DNA of 64,000 nt from Lachnospiraceae bacterium (GCA_014804645.1 JAAUZI010000027.1:111439-175438); one strand, 5' to 3'. Positions 1 to 9,212 are shown, counted from the first letter of the stretch. Notes: generated by a model not told the origin, from the letters alone. Program-made: numbers and translations.

Positions 1-797
1 AGATATTTCTGGTGGACAGCTATTATGTCAGCGCCGAGTATCTGCAAGCGCTGCGGACCTACGGCAGCGTGTATCTTCTGGAGGACGTGCCGGGCAACGC
101 CTGGCAGGTGGACGGTATCATCAATTACAATGCCTTTGCCGGGGAGGAGGACTACCGTAAGGTTTACGGGCAATCCTCCCGGCTCTATATCGGCGCCGCC
201 TATGTGCCCCTGCGCCGCCAGTTTGCGCAGCAAGACTATCGGGTGCGCGGGCAGGTGAAAGAGCTGCTGATTACGACTGGGGGCGGCGACAGGGAGAATA
301 TTGCGGGGAGAATTCTGGAGACAATAGAGGGTATGGACTGCAAAGTCCATGTGATATCCGGCCCCTACAACCCGCATGGAGAGTGGCTGGACGGATATGC
401 GGTCTCGCATCCCCGGGTGACGGTACACCGGCAGGTGACAGAGATGGCGGGGCTGATGCTGCGGTGTGACCTAGCTGTCACCGCCGGGGGCACCACAATC
501 TACGAGCTGTGCGCTCTGGGAGTGCCCTTCGTCTGTTTCTCCTACGCTGAGAACCAGGAGGCGTTGACGGCGTATGCCAGGCGGCAGGGGATCGGTTTAA
601 ATGCCGGGAAGTTTCACTGTGACCCGGAGGCTACGCTGGAGTGTATCGGCAGTCTGACCCGGCAGGCGGCAGCGGATATGGAGCTGCGGCGCCGCATATC
701 CCGCAGGGCCAGGGCGGTGGTGGACGGTGCGGGAGCAAAGAGGCTGGCGGCGGCATTGGAGGCGGCCGGGGATTTTGACAGAGAAGGTCAGAGGTGA
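1..797 (+). CDS. PseG-like UDP-sugar hydrolase (5' end missing)
   Basis: The gene is cut by the window edge: its frame is open from base 3 and reads IFLVDSYYVS, the conserved N-terminal strand of the PseG family, so the GTG at 12 is not a true start. The C-terminal part has a GT28/MurG-like nucleotide-sugar fold, with a GGGD motif around residue 90 and the AGGTTIYELCALGVP loop that binds the nucleotide in this superfamily. PseG removes UDP from UDP-2,4-diacetamido-2,4,6-trideoxy-altrose in pseudaminic-acid-type synthesis. The family call is good; the exact substrate is inferred, since the partner genes lie outside the window. The stop overlaps the next start as GTGA. Confidence 0.75.
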   Translation, partial: IFLVDSYYVSAEYLQALRTYGSVYLLEDVPGNAWQVDGIINYNAFAGEEDYRKVYGQSSRLYIGAAYVPLRRQFAQQDYRVRGQVKELLITTGGGDRENIAGRILETIEGMDCKVHVISGPYNPHGEWLDGYAVSHPRVTVHRQVTEMAGLMLRCDLAVTAGGTTIYELCALGVPFVCFSYAENQEALTAYARRQGIGLNAGKFHCDPEATLECIGSLTRQAAADMELRRRISRRARAVVDGAGAKRLAAALEAAGDFDREGQR

Positions 798-1708
798 AAA
801 AGTTGACGGCAGAGAGGCGTAAGGGCAGAAAAAGAGAAAAGATAATATATGGAATATGTGGCGCTTTTCTGCTGCTGGCGCTGCTGCCATATCTGCTGGA
901 CTCCGGGCGAGAGGCGAATACCCAGGCGGAGGTGCTGTTTCTGGGGGACAGTATTGTAGGGCAATACAGGGACGAGACCTCGATCCCGGCGCTGGTTGCC
1001 AGGCAGCTGGACGTGACGGTGGCTAACGGCGCTTTCGGCGGCACCACTATGAGCCAGCAGAACCGGGAGAACAGGGACGCCTATTACTGGGACGGGCTTT
1101 CCTTTTCTCAGATTGCCAGAGCCATCTCGGCGCAGGACCTTGGACTGCAGCAGACCATCCGCACCAAAGATTATGCCACCAGAGACTTTGGTGAGATAGT
1201 GGATGAACTGGACGTATTGGATTTTTCTTCGGTTCAGACAGTGATAATCAGCTACGGAATGAACGATTACACCACCGGCAGCCCTATCAGAAATGAGGAA
1301 GACCCGGAGGATCCCTATACCATGGAGGGAGCCATGCGGTTGGGAATACGATATCTGCAGCAGAGTTTCCCGCAGATGCGGATTATTTTTATAAGTCCGA
1401 CATACTGCTGGCTTGTGAACACCCAGGGAATTACAGACGACACTTGTGAGACCAGCGATTTCGGCGGCGGCTATATGGAGGACTATGTGGAGGCACAGCG
1501 CAGAGTCGCCCAGGAGTGTGGGGTGGAATTTGTGGATATATACCACGAGTATTATCCCCATGAGGAGTATATGGACTGGCTGCTGTACACGGACGACGGG
1601 ATACATCCCAACGAAAGAGGGCGTCAGAAAATAGCGGAGACTTTGGCGGAGCTGCTGCGGTGCGAAGGGCACTGCCCGGACACAACTATCGGGGGAATAC
1701 AATATTGA
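794..1708 (+). CDS. Membrane-anchored SGNH/GDSL hydrolase-like protein
   Basis: 304 residues, starting at a GTG that overlaps the upstream stop (GTGA). A basic N-terminus is followed by one membrane segment at about residues 17-36 (IIYGICGAFLLLALLPYLL), so the body should be outside the cell. SGNH blocks are visible: block I LFLGDSIVG with the nucleophile Ser, a GMND block III, and DGIHPN carrying the Asp and His near the C-terminus. Relatives in glycan clusters remove or transfer acetyl or acyl groups on cell-surface polymers. The translational overlaps with both neighbours place it in the same operon as the PseG-like and GtrII-like genes. The substrate is unknown. Confidence 0.75.
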   Translation: MKKLTAERRKGRKREKIIYGICGAFLLLALLPYLLDSGREANTQAEVLFLGDSIVGQYRDETSIPALVARQLDVTVANGAFGGTTMSQQNRENRDAYYWDGLSFSQIARAISAQDLGLQQTIRTKDYATRDFGEIVDELDVLDFSSVQTVIISYGMNDYTTGSPIRNEEDPEDPYTMEGAMRLGIRYLQQSFPQMRIIFISPTYCWLVNTQGITDDTCETSDFGGGYMEDYVEAQRRVAQECGVEFVDIYHEYYPHEEYMDWLLYTDDGIHPNERGRQKIAETLAELLRCEGHCPDTTIGGIQY

Positions 1709-3240
1709 AAAATCCTACGGAAACCTGGAACTGCATACGAAAGCACTGTAAGCGGGAGTGGAAACTGGCGTTTTTCAGCTCCTTTCTGCTGGGAATACTG
1801 ATACACATGCCCATTATGCTGCGGGACATTCCCAATCATGACGGGCTTGCCAGCATGTATTTTGACCAGAATATGATCACCTCCGGCAGGTGGTTTTTGA
1901 CGGTGGCCTGTGGTATCTCCTCCTACTATACGCTGCCCTGGCTCATCGGTCTGCTGGCAATGCTGTATCTGGGGATCACGTCGGCGCTGCTGACGGAATT
2001 TTTGGAGGTGCGGCAGAACTGGGCCGTGGTGCTGATCGGCGGCCTGCTGGTTGCCTTCCCCTCCCTGGCCTCCACCTTTGCCTATGTGTTCACTATGGAT
2101 GGTTATATGCTGGCGGTGCTGCTGACGGTGCTGGCAGTGCTGCTCACCAAAAAATACCGGCTGGGTTTTCTGCCAGGCGCCCTGTGTCTGGCCTGCAGCC
2201 TGGGCATCTATCAGTCCTATCTGCCCTTTGCAGTGCTGCTGTGCCTGTACGGCGTATTTATGATTGCGGCGTCAGAGGGAGATATTCGGGAAAAGGGCAA
2301 AAGGATTCTGCGCTATGTCTATATGGGCGGAATCGGCATGGCCGCTTATTATGGGATTCTGCGGCTTTTGCTGCTCATTCAGAGAAAGGAGCTGGCCTCC
2401 TATCAGGGGATCAGCGACATGGGAAACGCACCGCGGGCGGGGATCGGGAGCACTGTGGCGCAGATGTACCGGGATTTCCTGGCATTCACGCTGAAGGGAA
2501 ATGTGTTTATGAACAATCCATTTTCCTGGGGAGCTATGATTCTGCTGGGAATCGGCAGCGCTGTGGTGCTGGTTTGTCTGTGTCTGCAAAAAAAGTGGTG
2601 GAAGAGCGTATGGTTTTTCGTTATAATAGCAGTAACCGCAGTGGGACTGCCCATTGCGATGAATCTGATTCTGATTATCTCGCCGGATGTGACCTATCAT
2701 CTGCTGATGCGGTATCAATGGGTACTACTGCCGGTCTGCATGGTGGCGGCTGTCAGCAAGTACAGCGAGAAAATGCCCTGGGCGGCCTGGCTGGGGCTGG
2801 TCTGTGGCCTGGTTTTGCTGTTCAACTATGGAGTGACAGATCAGATTGCATACTCCAACCTGGAGAAAAAGTATGAGAAAACCTATGCCTACTGTGTCCG
2901 GCTGCTGGACCGGATCGAGCAGACGCCGGGTTACTACCAGGGCATTCCCATCGCCATGATCGGTGTGGTGGGTGACCGCTCCTATCCGGTGACGGACCTG
3001 ACAGAGGATGTAACGGCGGGTATGATTGGTATGGGAGGCGACAGTTTACTGTACACCGGCGCCAACTATCAGGCATTTATTCAGAACTATCTGGGTGCGA
3101 CGCTGAACATTCTGCCCCCGAAGGCCATGGAGGAGATGTATTACAGCGAAACCTACCGGGAGATGGAGAGCTTTCCCGGGGCGGATTCCATTCGAATTAT
3201 AGATGGCGTCCTATATATCAAGACCGAAAACAGGGAATAA
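1705..3240 (+). CDS. GtrII-like membrane glucosyltransferase
   Basis: I place the start at the TTG at 1705 (MKNPTETWNC), which overlaps the upstream stop as TTGA and has GGGGGAA eight bases upstream; this gives 511 residues. The protein is polytopic (about 10-12 membrane helices). The first outside loop has the family pattern DIPNHDG...GRWF seen in GtrII-type serotype-converting glucosyltransferases, and a soluble C-terminal tail follows. In that family the enzyme moves a glucosyl group from a polyprenyl-phosphate carrier to a surface polymer outside the membrane. The next gene is a GtrB-like synthase of such a donor, which supports the call. The sugar is not predictable. Confidence 0.7.
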   Translation: MKNPTETWNCIRKHCKREWKLAFFSSFLLGILIHMPIMLRDIPNHDGLASMYFDQNMITSGRWFLTVACGISSYYTLPWLIGLLAMLYLGITSALLTEFLEVRQNWAVVLIGGLLVAFPSLASTFAYVFTMDGYMLAVLLTVLAVLLTKKYRLGFLPGALCLACSLGIYQSYLPFAVLLCLYGVFMIAASEGDIREKGKRILRYVYMGGIGMAAYYGILRLLLLIQRKELASYQGISDMGNAPRAGIGSTVAQMYRDFLAFTLKGNVFMNNPFSWGAMILLGIGSAVVLVCLCLQKKWWKSVWFFVIIAVTAVGLPIAMNLILIISPDVTYHLLMRYQWVLLPVCMVAAVSKYSEKMPWAAWLGLVCGLVLLFNYGVTDQIAYSNLEKKYEKTYAYCVRLLDRIEQTPGYYQGIPIAMIGVVGDRSYPVTDLTEDVTAGMIGMGGDSLLYTGANYQAFIQNYLGATLNILPPKAMEEMYYSETYREMESFPGADSIRIIDGVLYIKTENRE

Positions 3241-3288
3241 GCGGTACCGGCGAGAGATGGTTTTGCAATCAGTATGGAATCTATACTG

Positions 3289-3378
3289 ACTAACGTTAAG
3301 ATTTTCCAATTTCCGCACAGCACGTGTTGCATAATCGGGCAACATGCACTGTGCGGAAAGGAAAAACTAATCGTTAGT
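3289..3378 (+). repeat. 90-nt nested hairpin upstream of the GtrB-like gene
   Basis: Nested inverted repeats: ACTAACG (3289-3295) with CGTTAGT (3372-3378), TTTTCC (3302-3307) with GGAAAA (3360-3365), TTCCGCACAG (3311-3320) with CTGTGCGGAA (3349-3358), and an inner GTGTTGC/GCAACAT arm. The whole folds into one long interrupted hairpin just before the ribosome site at 3394. Its middle resembles the outer arm of the family A elements. The 3' flank (GGAAAGGAAAA...CGTTAGTGAGTAT) recurs at 39065-39094. Confidence 0.7.
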
Positions 3379-3408
3379 GAGTATAAATACGAGAAAGGAG
3401 GGCGAGGT

Positions 3409-4356
3409 ATGGCGCTATTGTCTATTGTACTCCCCTCATACAACGAAGAACAGAATATCGCCCACACCACTCAGGTACTGTCTGAGCTGCTGCAGCAGGA
3501 GCAAATAGACTACGAACTGATCTTTGTCAGCGACGGCTCCAAGGACGGCACCTATCAGGAGATCCTGAAGGCGGCGGAGCAGAACCCCCGGGTCAGGGGA
3601 GCGCAGTTCTCCCGGAATTTTGGCAAGGAGGCCAGTATCTTTGCGGGACTGCAGCTGGCGTCCGGGGATGCGGTGGTGGTCATGGACTGTGATTTGCAGC
3701 ACCCTCCTCAGGTGATTGTGCAGATGTGGAAACTGTGGAATGCGGGCTACGAGGTGGTGGAGGGAATCAAGACCAGCCGGGGCCGGGAGAGTTTTCTGCA
3801 CAAGTGCTTTGCAGGGGCCTTTTACAGAATTATGAGCGCTCTGATCAAGATGGACATGAACGCCTCCTCGGACTATAAACTGCTGGACCGCAAGGTGGTG
3901 GACGTGCTGCTGGAATTGCCGGAGAAGAACACTTTTTTCCGGGCGTTGACTTTCTGGGCGGGCTTTAAGACCGTCAGCGTGGAGTACGAGGTGCAGGAGA
4001 GAATCTACGGGGAGAGCAAATGGTCCTTTTTCAGTTTGATGCGCTATGCCATCGCCAATGCCACCTCCTTCAGCACTTTGCCCCTGCAGCTGGTGACGGT
4101 GCTGGGCCTGGTCTCCATTCTGTTCAGCCTGGTGCTGGCGGTGCAGACTCTGGTGAAATATCTGACCGGCACGGCGGTGGAAGGCTTTACCACCGTGATC
4201 CTGCTGATTTTGATTATCGGCGGCTTTATAATGCTGAGTCTGGGAATAATCGGACATTACATTGCCCGGATCTACGAGGAGGTCAAGGGGCGCCCCCGGT
4301 ATATTATCAGCCATATGACTGATAATGTGCGTGGGAAGGAGGCGCAGAGCCGATGA
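3409..4356 (+). CDS. GtrB/DPM1-like polyprenyl-phosphate glycosyltransferase (GT2)
   Basis: The ATG at 3409 follows AAAGGAGG (3394-3401) and begins MALLSIVLPSYNEEQN, giving 315 residues. The GT2 domain covers residues 1-230, with VSDGSKDGT and the metal-binding DCDLQHPP. Two membrane helices close the protein (about 230-252 and 267-290), as in bactoprenol glucosyltransferases such as GtrB. Such enzymes load a sugar from UDP-sugar onto undecaprenyl phosphate on the inner membrane face. The upstream GtrII-like gene would use the product. The ATGA overlap with the next gene shows coupling. An in-frame upstream extension to 3274 exists but crosses the hairpin element and is unlikely to be translated. 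Confidence 0.85.
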   Translation: MALLSIVLPSYNEEQNIAHTTQVLSELLQQEQIDYELIFVSDGSKDGTYQEILKAAEQNPRVRGAQFSRNFGKEASIFAGLQLASGDAVVVMDCDLQHPPQVIVQMWKLWNAGYEVVEGIKTSRGRESFLHKCFAGAFYRIMSALIKMDMNASSDYKLLDRKVVDVLLELPEKNTFFRALTFWAGFKTVSVEYEVQERIYGESKWSFFSLMRYAIANATSFSTLPLQLVTVLGLVSILFSLVLAVQTLVKYLTGTAVEGFTTVILLILIIGGFIMLSLGIIGHYIARIYEEVKGRPRYIISHMTDNVRGKEAQSR

Positions 4357-5414
4357 AAAAAAGAATCGCGAGTATTGAACTGCTGCGCATTCTGGCCATG
4401 ATGATGGTGGTGATGCTGCACTATCTGTCCAAGGGAGAGCTGCTGACCTCCCTGACGGAGGAATTTGACGCCAGCTCCTACATCGCCTGGCTCTTGGAGG
4501 CATTTTCCATTGTGGCGGTGAATGTCTATATGCTCATCAGCGGCTACTTCCTGGTGGATTCTGGCTTTAAGCTTAAGAGGCTGGTGCAGCTGGTCTGTCA
4601 GGTACTGTTTTACAGTCTGCTGATTCCCCCGGTGCTGCTGGCGGCAGGGATACTACGGCCGGAGCAGGTGACGGTGTACCGACTGCTTCAATATGCGCTG
4701 CCCGGTCAGATGGCGCACTACTGGTTTATCACTGCCTATCTGATCATGTATCTGCTCTCTCCGGTGCTGGCGGCGGGAGCCAGGGCGCTTAGCCAAAAGC
4801 AGTTGAGAAATACCATTGTGCTGCTGCTGCTCTTTTTCTCTGTCAGCAAGTCCGTGCTGCCGGTGCAGCTGGAGGTGGACAATCTGGGGTATGACGGCCT
4901 GTGGTTTATTTGCGTGTTTCTGACGGCGGCCTATATGCGCCTGTACGGAATTCCTTTTCTGCAAAAGGGCAGACGAGCGGCATTGTATTATCTGGGCAGC
5001 TGTGCGTTGATTTACGGGCTGACTTTGGGAGTGAGGCTGTTTTATCTGAAGACCGGTCGGCTGGGCCATTTTATCCACGCGCCCTACGACTACAACCATA
5101 TCCTGAATCTGTTTGCTGCCATCTCCCTGTTTTATACGTTTTCTCAGTGGAAACTGTCGGGAGAAAAGTTTATTGGAAAGGTGATTCTGCGGGTGGCCCC
5201 CTATACGCTGGGCGTGTATCTGCTGCATGAGCATGTGGAGCTGCGCACACTCTGGCCTCGCTGGCTGGGAGCCGGTACGCAGAGCAGTCCCTGGGCGCTG
5301 GCACCGCGGGCTATCTGCTCTGTGCTGGCGGTGTTCGCCGTGGGTATACTGGTGGATATGGCGCGGGGCGCTCTGTTTAGTCTAATAGAAAAAATCGGGA
5401 GGAGTACAAAATGA
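4353..5414 (+). CDS. Acyltransferase-3 family membrane protein
   Basis: 353 residues with about 10 membrane helices. The N-terminus MKKRIASIELLRILAMMMVVMLHY carries the acyltransferase-3 signature: (I/L)E.LR in helix 1 and a His at its end (LHY). Proteins of this kind (OafA and Oac types) move acetyl or succinyl groups onto surface sugars from the cytoplasmic face. Its start overlaps the GtrB-like stop (ATGA) and its stop overlaps the wecE start, so the three genes are translationally coupled. The acetyl donor and acceptor are inferred from the family only. Confidence 0.85.
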   Translation: MKKRIASIELLRILAMMMVVMLHYLSKGELLTSLTEEFDASSYIAWLLEAFSIVAVNVYMLISGYFLVDSGFKLKRLVQLVCQVLFYSLLIPPVLLAAGILRPEQVTVYRLLQYALPGQMAHYWFITAYLIMYLLSPVLAAGARALSQKQLRNTIVLLLLFFSVSKSVLPVQLEVDNLGYDGLWFICVFLTAAYMRLYGIPFLQKGRRAALYYLGSCALIYGLTLGVRLFYLKTGRLGHFIHAPYDYNHILNLFAAISLFYTFSQWKLSGEKFIGKVILRVAPYTLGVYLLHEHVELRTLWPRWLGAGTQSSPWALAPRAICSVLAVFAVGILVDMARGALFSLIEKIGRSTK

Positions 5415-6538
5415 TTACATTCAATGTGCCGCCCTATACGGGCAGGGAAATGGAATATATAAGGGAGTGCGTGGAGAACCAGAAAATTTGCGGCGATGGA
5501 ATTTACACAAAAAAGTGCAGCCAATGGATAGAGGACAGAACTCACGCCGCAAAATGTCTGATGACCACCTCCTGCACCCACGCCACGGAGATGGCAGCGC
5601 TACTGAGCGGAATCAAGGAGGGGGACGAGGCGATCATGCCCTCCTACACCTTTGTGTCCACGGCGGACGCTTTCGTACTGCGGGGAGCAACCCCGGTGTT
5701 TGTGGATATCCGGCCGGACACTATGAACATAGATGAGAACTTGATAGAGGCGGCCATCACGGACAAGACCAGGGCCATCGTGCCGGTGCATTACGCAGGT
5801 GTGGCCTGTGAGATGGACAAGATCATGGAGCTGGCGGACAAGTATCATCTGGCGGTGATTGAGGATGCGGCCCAGGGAATCATGTCCTCCTATAAGGGAA
5901 AAGCGCTGGGAACCTTTGGCGAATATGGGTGTTTCAGCTTTCATGAGACCAAGAATTTCAGCATGGGCGAGGGCGGAGCGCTGCTGATTCGAGATGCGGA
6001 GAACATTGAGGATGCGGAGATCATCCGGGAAAAGGGTACCAACCGCAGCAAATACTACAGAGGTCAGATCGACAAATACACCTGGATCAACTTTGGTTCC
6101 TCCTACTTGCCCAGCGATATGAACGCCGCTTATCTGTATGCCCAGCTGGAGCTGGCGGAGGAGATCACGGCAGCCCGCATGGCCTGCTGGGAGCGGTACT
6201 ATGAGAACCTGTCTCCTCTGGCTGAAGCGGGCCGGATCGAACTGCCGGTGGTGCCGGAGGGCTGTGTACACAACGCCCATATGTTCTATATCAAAACGGC
6301 GGATATCGAGGAGCGGACGGCGCTGATCGACTATCTGAAAGAGCATGGAGTGCACAGTGTATTTCACTATATACCGCTGCACACATCGCCCGCAGGGCTG
6401 AAGTTTGGACGCTTTAACGGGGAGGATCGGTACACTACCCGGGAGAGCGAGCGGTTGTTGAGGCTCCCCATGTTTTATAGGCTGACGCTGGAGCAGGTAG
6501 ATGACATCTGCGGACATGTGAGACATTTTTATGAGTAG
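5411..6538 (+). CDS. wecE: dTDP-4-amino-4,6-dideoxygalactose transaminase
   Basis: 375 residues, full length for WecE/RffA of the DegT/DnrJ/EryC1 aminotransferases. Conserved stretches include MITFNVPPYTG, VPVHYAGVACEMD, VIEDAAQG (Asp that contacts the PLP pyridine nitrogen), FHETKNFS with the PLP-binding Lys, REKGTNRS, and AVFHYIPLH-type HSVFHYIPLH near the C-terminus. The enzyme turns dTDP-4-keto-6-deoxyglucose, the product of RmlB encoded at 18.5 kb, into dTDP-Fuc4N using glutamate. No WecD acetyltransferase or WecF-like transferase is recognisable here. The ATGA overlap with the acyltransferase puts it in the same operon. Confidence 0.92.
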   Translation: MITFNVPPYTGREMEYIRECVENQKICGDGIYTKKCSQWIEDRTHAAKCLMTTSCTHATEMAALLSGIKEGDEAIMPSYTFVSTADAFVLRGATPVFVDIRPDTMNIDENLIEAAITDKTRAIVPVHYAGVACEMDKIMELADKYHLAVIEDAAQGIMSSYKGKALGTFGEYGCFSFHETKNFSMGEGGALLIRDAENIEDAEIIREKGTNRSKYYRGQIDKYTWINFGSSYLPSDMNAAYLYAQLELAEEITAARMACWERYYENLSPLAEAGRIELPVVPEGCVHNAHMFYIKTADIEERTALIDYLKEHGVHSVFHYIPLHTSPAGLKFGRFNGEDRYTTRESERLLRLPMFYRLTLEQVDDICGHVRHFYE

Positions 6539-6588
6539 ACCTGCCTGCGTCGGAGTGGGACTGTGTTTTAAGGCGGAAAGGTAGATAT

Positions 6589-7977
6589 ATGCGGCGAATG
6601 GGAATGCATATACGGGGCATACTGCGGGCGGTTCTCGTCTGCGGCATGAGTGTCCAAATCCTGCTGGGTTTGGCCTGGCTTATCAAAAATATGGGTGGAT
6701 TGCAGACCTTTCAGGAGAGCAGATGGCTCCTCGTGGGAGAGGGCATGGCGGGGAAAATCTACAGCGGTGTGTTGTACAGGGGCCTAGCGGCGCTTTTATC
6801 CTCCCACCTGTGGATTTTGTACGCACTGCAGTTGGCGGCGGCCGTCGCAGCGGCCTACGGGCTGATGTCCTGCTTTGTGGAAAAAAACCAAAAGGCGCTG
6901 CGTATACTGGGAGCCCTGGCACTGACCTCCATTCCCCAGGCCCTGCAATGTCATCTGGCAGTTCTGCCCTGGTCTCTGGGGACTTCACTGCTGCTGACAG
7001 AGACTGCCCTGTGGAGAAAACTCTGCGGAGAGCGCCGGGAACAGAATAGAGGATCGGCAAAAACGGCTGTGGTCATGCTGTTTGGGTGGCTGCTGCTGTT
7101 GTTGATTGTGCCGGTGTACGCTTGGTTTTCCATGCCATTACTTGCGGCCATTCTGTGGCGGACAGGAAAAAGGGAGGGCGCGAAGGGGCGGCTGCTCTGT
7201 GGCCTGGCAGGACTGGCGATAGTACTGTGCTGCGTGACTGTGAACTGCGGCTGGAATCCCGCCGCATGGAATCGGGAGCTGGCGGCTAATTTCCTGAGCC
7301 GTACAGGCTGGCCCTATTTTCAAAATGACTATGATGTCATCCCCCAGCCGCTGCACGATGAGATCGGACTGGACACGGCGCGCAAGGTATCCTACTATGC
7401 GGACGGTGTGGAGGTATCGTTGATTCCCAGGCTGGAGGAGCAGTACGGGCCGGAGGAGACCACCTCTCTGCTGTGGGAACTTGCGGAAATCTGCCTGAAG
7501 AGAAATCTGCGGGTGGATGTGAAAAATGTGATATGGGACATGGCGGCCTATCACGCCACGCCCCCCATTCTTGCCATGCAGCTCCGGGGGAGAGCCTATG
7601 ATTCTCACAGCGGAATCAATTATGAGTATATGAAGAATCGCGCGCCTTTGCTGACCCGGTGCTATGTGACCTTCGGCAGCAGATGGTGGTGGGTGATGCT
7701 GGGGCTGACGGCGGTGCTTATGGTGTGTGGCCTGGCAGAGCATGGCTTTTCCGGGAAAAGCAGCATATGGGCCAGAGTACGGGAGTTTTTGCGGCGCTGG
7801 TTCCCCGCGCTGGCGGGCCTGGAGTGGATGATACTGTGTTTTGTGGCGGAGGGCAGCGGGATCATGGATTATAAGAAAACCCTGTGGGTGACGATTCTCT
7901 GGTATACGGCTGTGCTCTCACAGCTTGCAGGGAACATGCGGGACTCTAAAACAGCATGTTCACGGAAAGAACACTGA
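6589..7977 (+). CDS. Polytopic membrane protein, unknown
   Basis: 462 residues; the start at 6589 lies eight bases after GGAAAGG, and in-frame ATGs at 6598 and 6604 are alternatives. I see about 8 membrane helices: one near residues 8-28, several between 60 and 215, then a soluble loop of about 130 residues (near 225-360) with FLSRTGWPYFQNDYDVIPQP, and a C-terminal helix group. The arrangement resembles membrane glycosyltransferases or ligases of glycan clusters, but I recognise no family motif. The last 18 codons lie in a sequence shared with the 3' arm of the following family A repeat, so the C-terminus may have been changed by repeat insertion. Confidence 0.65.
   Translation: MRRMGMHIRGILRAVLVCGMSVQILLGLAWLIKNMGGLQTFQESRWLLVGEGMAGKIYSGVLYRGLAALLSSHLWILYALQLAAAVAAAYGLMSCFVEKNQKALRILGALALTSIPQALQCHLAVLPWSLGTSLLLTETALWRKLCGERREQNRGSAKTAVVMLFGWLLLLLIVPVYAWFSMPLLAAILWRTGKREGAKGRLLCGLAGLAIVLCCVTVNCGWNPAAWNRELAANFLSRTGWPYFQNDYDVIPQPLHDEIGLDTARKVSYYADGVEVSLIPRLEEQYGPEETTSLLWELAEICLKRNLRVDVKNVIWDMAAYHATPPILAMQLRGRAYDSHSGINYEYMKNRAPLLTRCYVTFGSRWWWVMLGLTAVLMVCGLAEHGFSGKSSIWARVREFLRRWFPALAGLEWMILCFVAEGSGIMDYKKTLWVTILWYTAVLSQLAGNMRDSKTACSRKEH
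7923..7947 (+). repeat. Detached 3' arm of a family A repeat
   Basis: 25 bases identical to 8027-8051, which is the 3' arm of the full element that follows. This copy lies inside the coding end of the upstream membrane-protein gene. The same layout (lone 3' arm, then full element) is seen at 47634-47669. Confidence 0.8.
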
Positions 7978-8059
7978 TGGATATCAGTACGCCTGAAGCG
8001 GCCTGATATTCATCACCGGACTGTGTGCTTGCAGGGAACATGCGGGACTCTTTATAAGG
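7953..8059 (+). repeat. Family A palindromic element, copy 1
   Basis: About 107 nt. Outer stem GCATGTTC/GAACATGC, inner stem TGATGGATATCAG/CTGATATTCATCA, with an apical GCC...GGC loop region (ACGCCTGAAGCGGCC). The element ends at the ribosome site (AAGGAGGG) of the next gene, and its 5' end overlaps the stop codon of the gene before. Confidence 0.85.
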
Positions 8060-8067
8060 AGGGAGAA

Positions 8068-9138
8068 ATGGCAACGGTAGCTGGCTGTCTCATACTGTGT
8101 ATATGGCTTGCGGGAATTCCCCTACTGACGGGGGCAATCCCGGCATTCTTTTTGGAACATCGAAAATGTTCTCTTTCTTTTATGTGGGTCAGCGGTTACA
8201 TGATCTCCTGGGCGCTGTTTCAGCTGGAGGCAGTGCCGTTGGTGCTGCTGCAGATCTCTCAAAGTTTTGCGGTGCTGGTGAAAATTTTTGGTCTTTCCTC
8301 GCTGGCTCTGGCGGCGGGAGGAGCCTTTTTGCTGATTCGTTCCCGCAAGAGCGGCGCCCGGATGTCTCTGGTCAGAGGAGAGGAGAGCGGAAGCAGGGCA
8401 AATCGGATATACTGGGGGATATTTCTGGCTCTGGCGGCGTTGCAGCTGGTGTTGGCAGTGGCGATGAACTATGGGGACGGCGACGATGCCTACTATGTGG
8501 CGGTGTCTACCCTGACGGAAAGCAGTAATACAATGTACAGGCTCATGCCCTATTCCATGGGAGCTACCGGGATGGATCTGCGCCATGGTTTGGCGCCCTT
8601 TCCCGTGTGGATTGCCTTTCTGGCAAGAATATCGGGTCTTCCCACAGTCAGCGTTGCCCATGTGGTCCTGCCGCTGTTTCTGATTTCCACCACCTACGTG
8701 ATTTTCTATCGAATCGGAGGGCTGCTCTTTGCTAAAAAGAGGGAGAAACTGCCGTTGTTTCTCAGCTTTACCGCCCTTTTGACAATCTTCGGCAATTACT
8801 CGCTCTATACAGTGGAAAACTTTATGCTGGCCCGCAGCCGCCAGGGCAAGGCAGCGCTGGGCAGCATTGTAATACCAATGGTGTTTCTGCTGTTTTTGAT
8901 GATTTTGGACCGGACGGAAAAGCGACAAAGAATTCCCCGAATGCTTTGGCTGCTGCTGGGGGCCACTGTGACGGCGTCCTGTCTTTGCACCACACTGGGG
9001 ACTGTGCTCATGTGTGTGCTGCTGGGGGTCACCGGCCTGTGTAGCGCCCTGACATACCGAAAACTGGGGCTGGCAGTGAAGACGGCGCTCTGCTGTGTAC
9101 CGGCGCTGGCTTATGCAGTGCTGTATTTCATGGTGTAA
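8068..9138 (+). CDS. Polytopic membrane protein, DUF6077-like N-terminal part
   Basis: The ATG at 8068 follows AAGGAGGGAGAA; 356 residues result. About 9 membrane helices, with an outside loop near residues 135-190 carrying NYGDGDDAYYVAV and PYSMGATGM. I associate this GDGDDA loop with DUF6077 proteins found in Clostridia glycan loci, which have a GT-C-like look with acidic residues in the first large loop. Family members I recall are longer; the next ORF (9213-9974) could supply the missing C-terminal part. No catalytic activity can be assigned. Confidence 0.65.
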   Translation: MATVAGCLILCIWLAGIPLLTGAIPAFFLEHRKCSLSFMWVSGYMISWALFQLEAVPLVLLQISQSFAVLVKIFGLSSLALAAGGAFLLIRSRKSGARMSLVRGEESGSRANRIYWGIFLALAALQLVLAVAMNYGDGDDAYYVAVSTLTESSNTMYRLMPYSMGATGMDLRHGLAPFPVWIAFLARISGLPTVSVAHVVLPLFLISTTYVIFYRIGGLLFAKKREKLPLFLSFTALLTIFGNYSLYTVENFMLARSRQGKAALGSIVIPMVFLLFLMILDRTEKRQRIPRMLWLLLGATVTASCLCTTLGTVLMCVLLGVTGLCSALTYRKLGLAVKTALCCVPALAYAVLYFMV

Positions 9139-9212
9139 AAGATGTGCGCTCGGACGCGCGCAATTGCGGGTAGCAAAGGGAAAATTATGCTGCGGAGAGG
9201 AGGCGGATTGTT

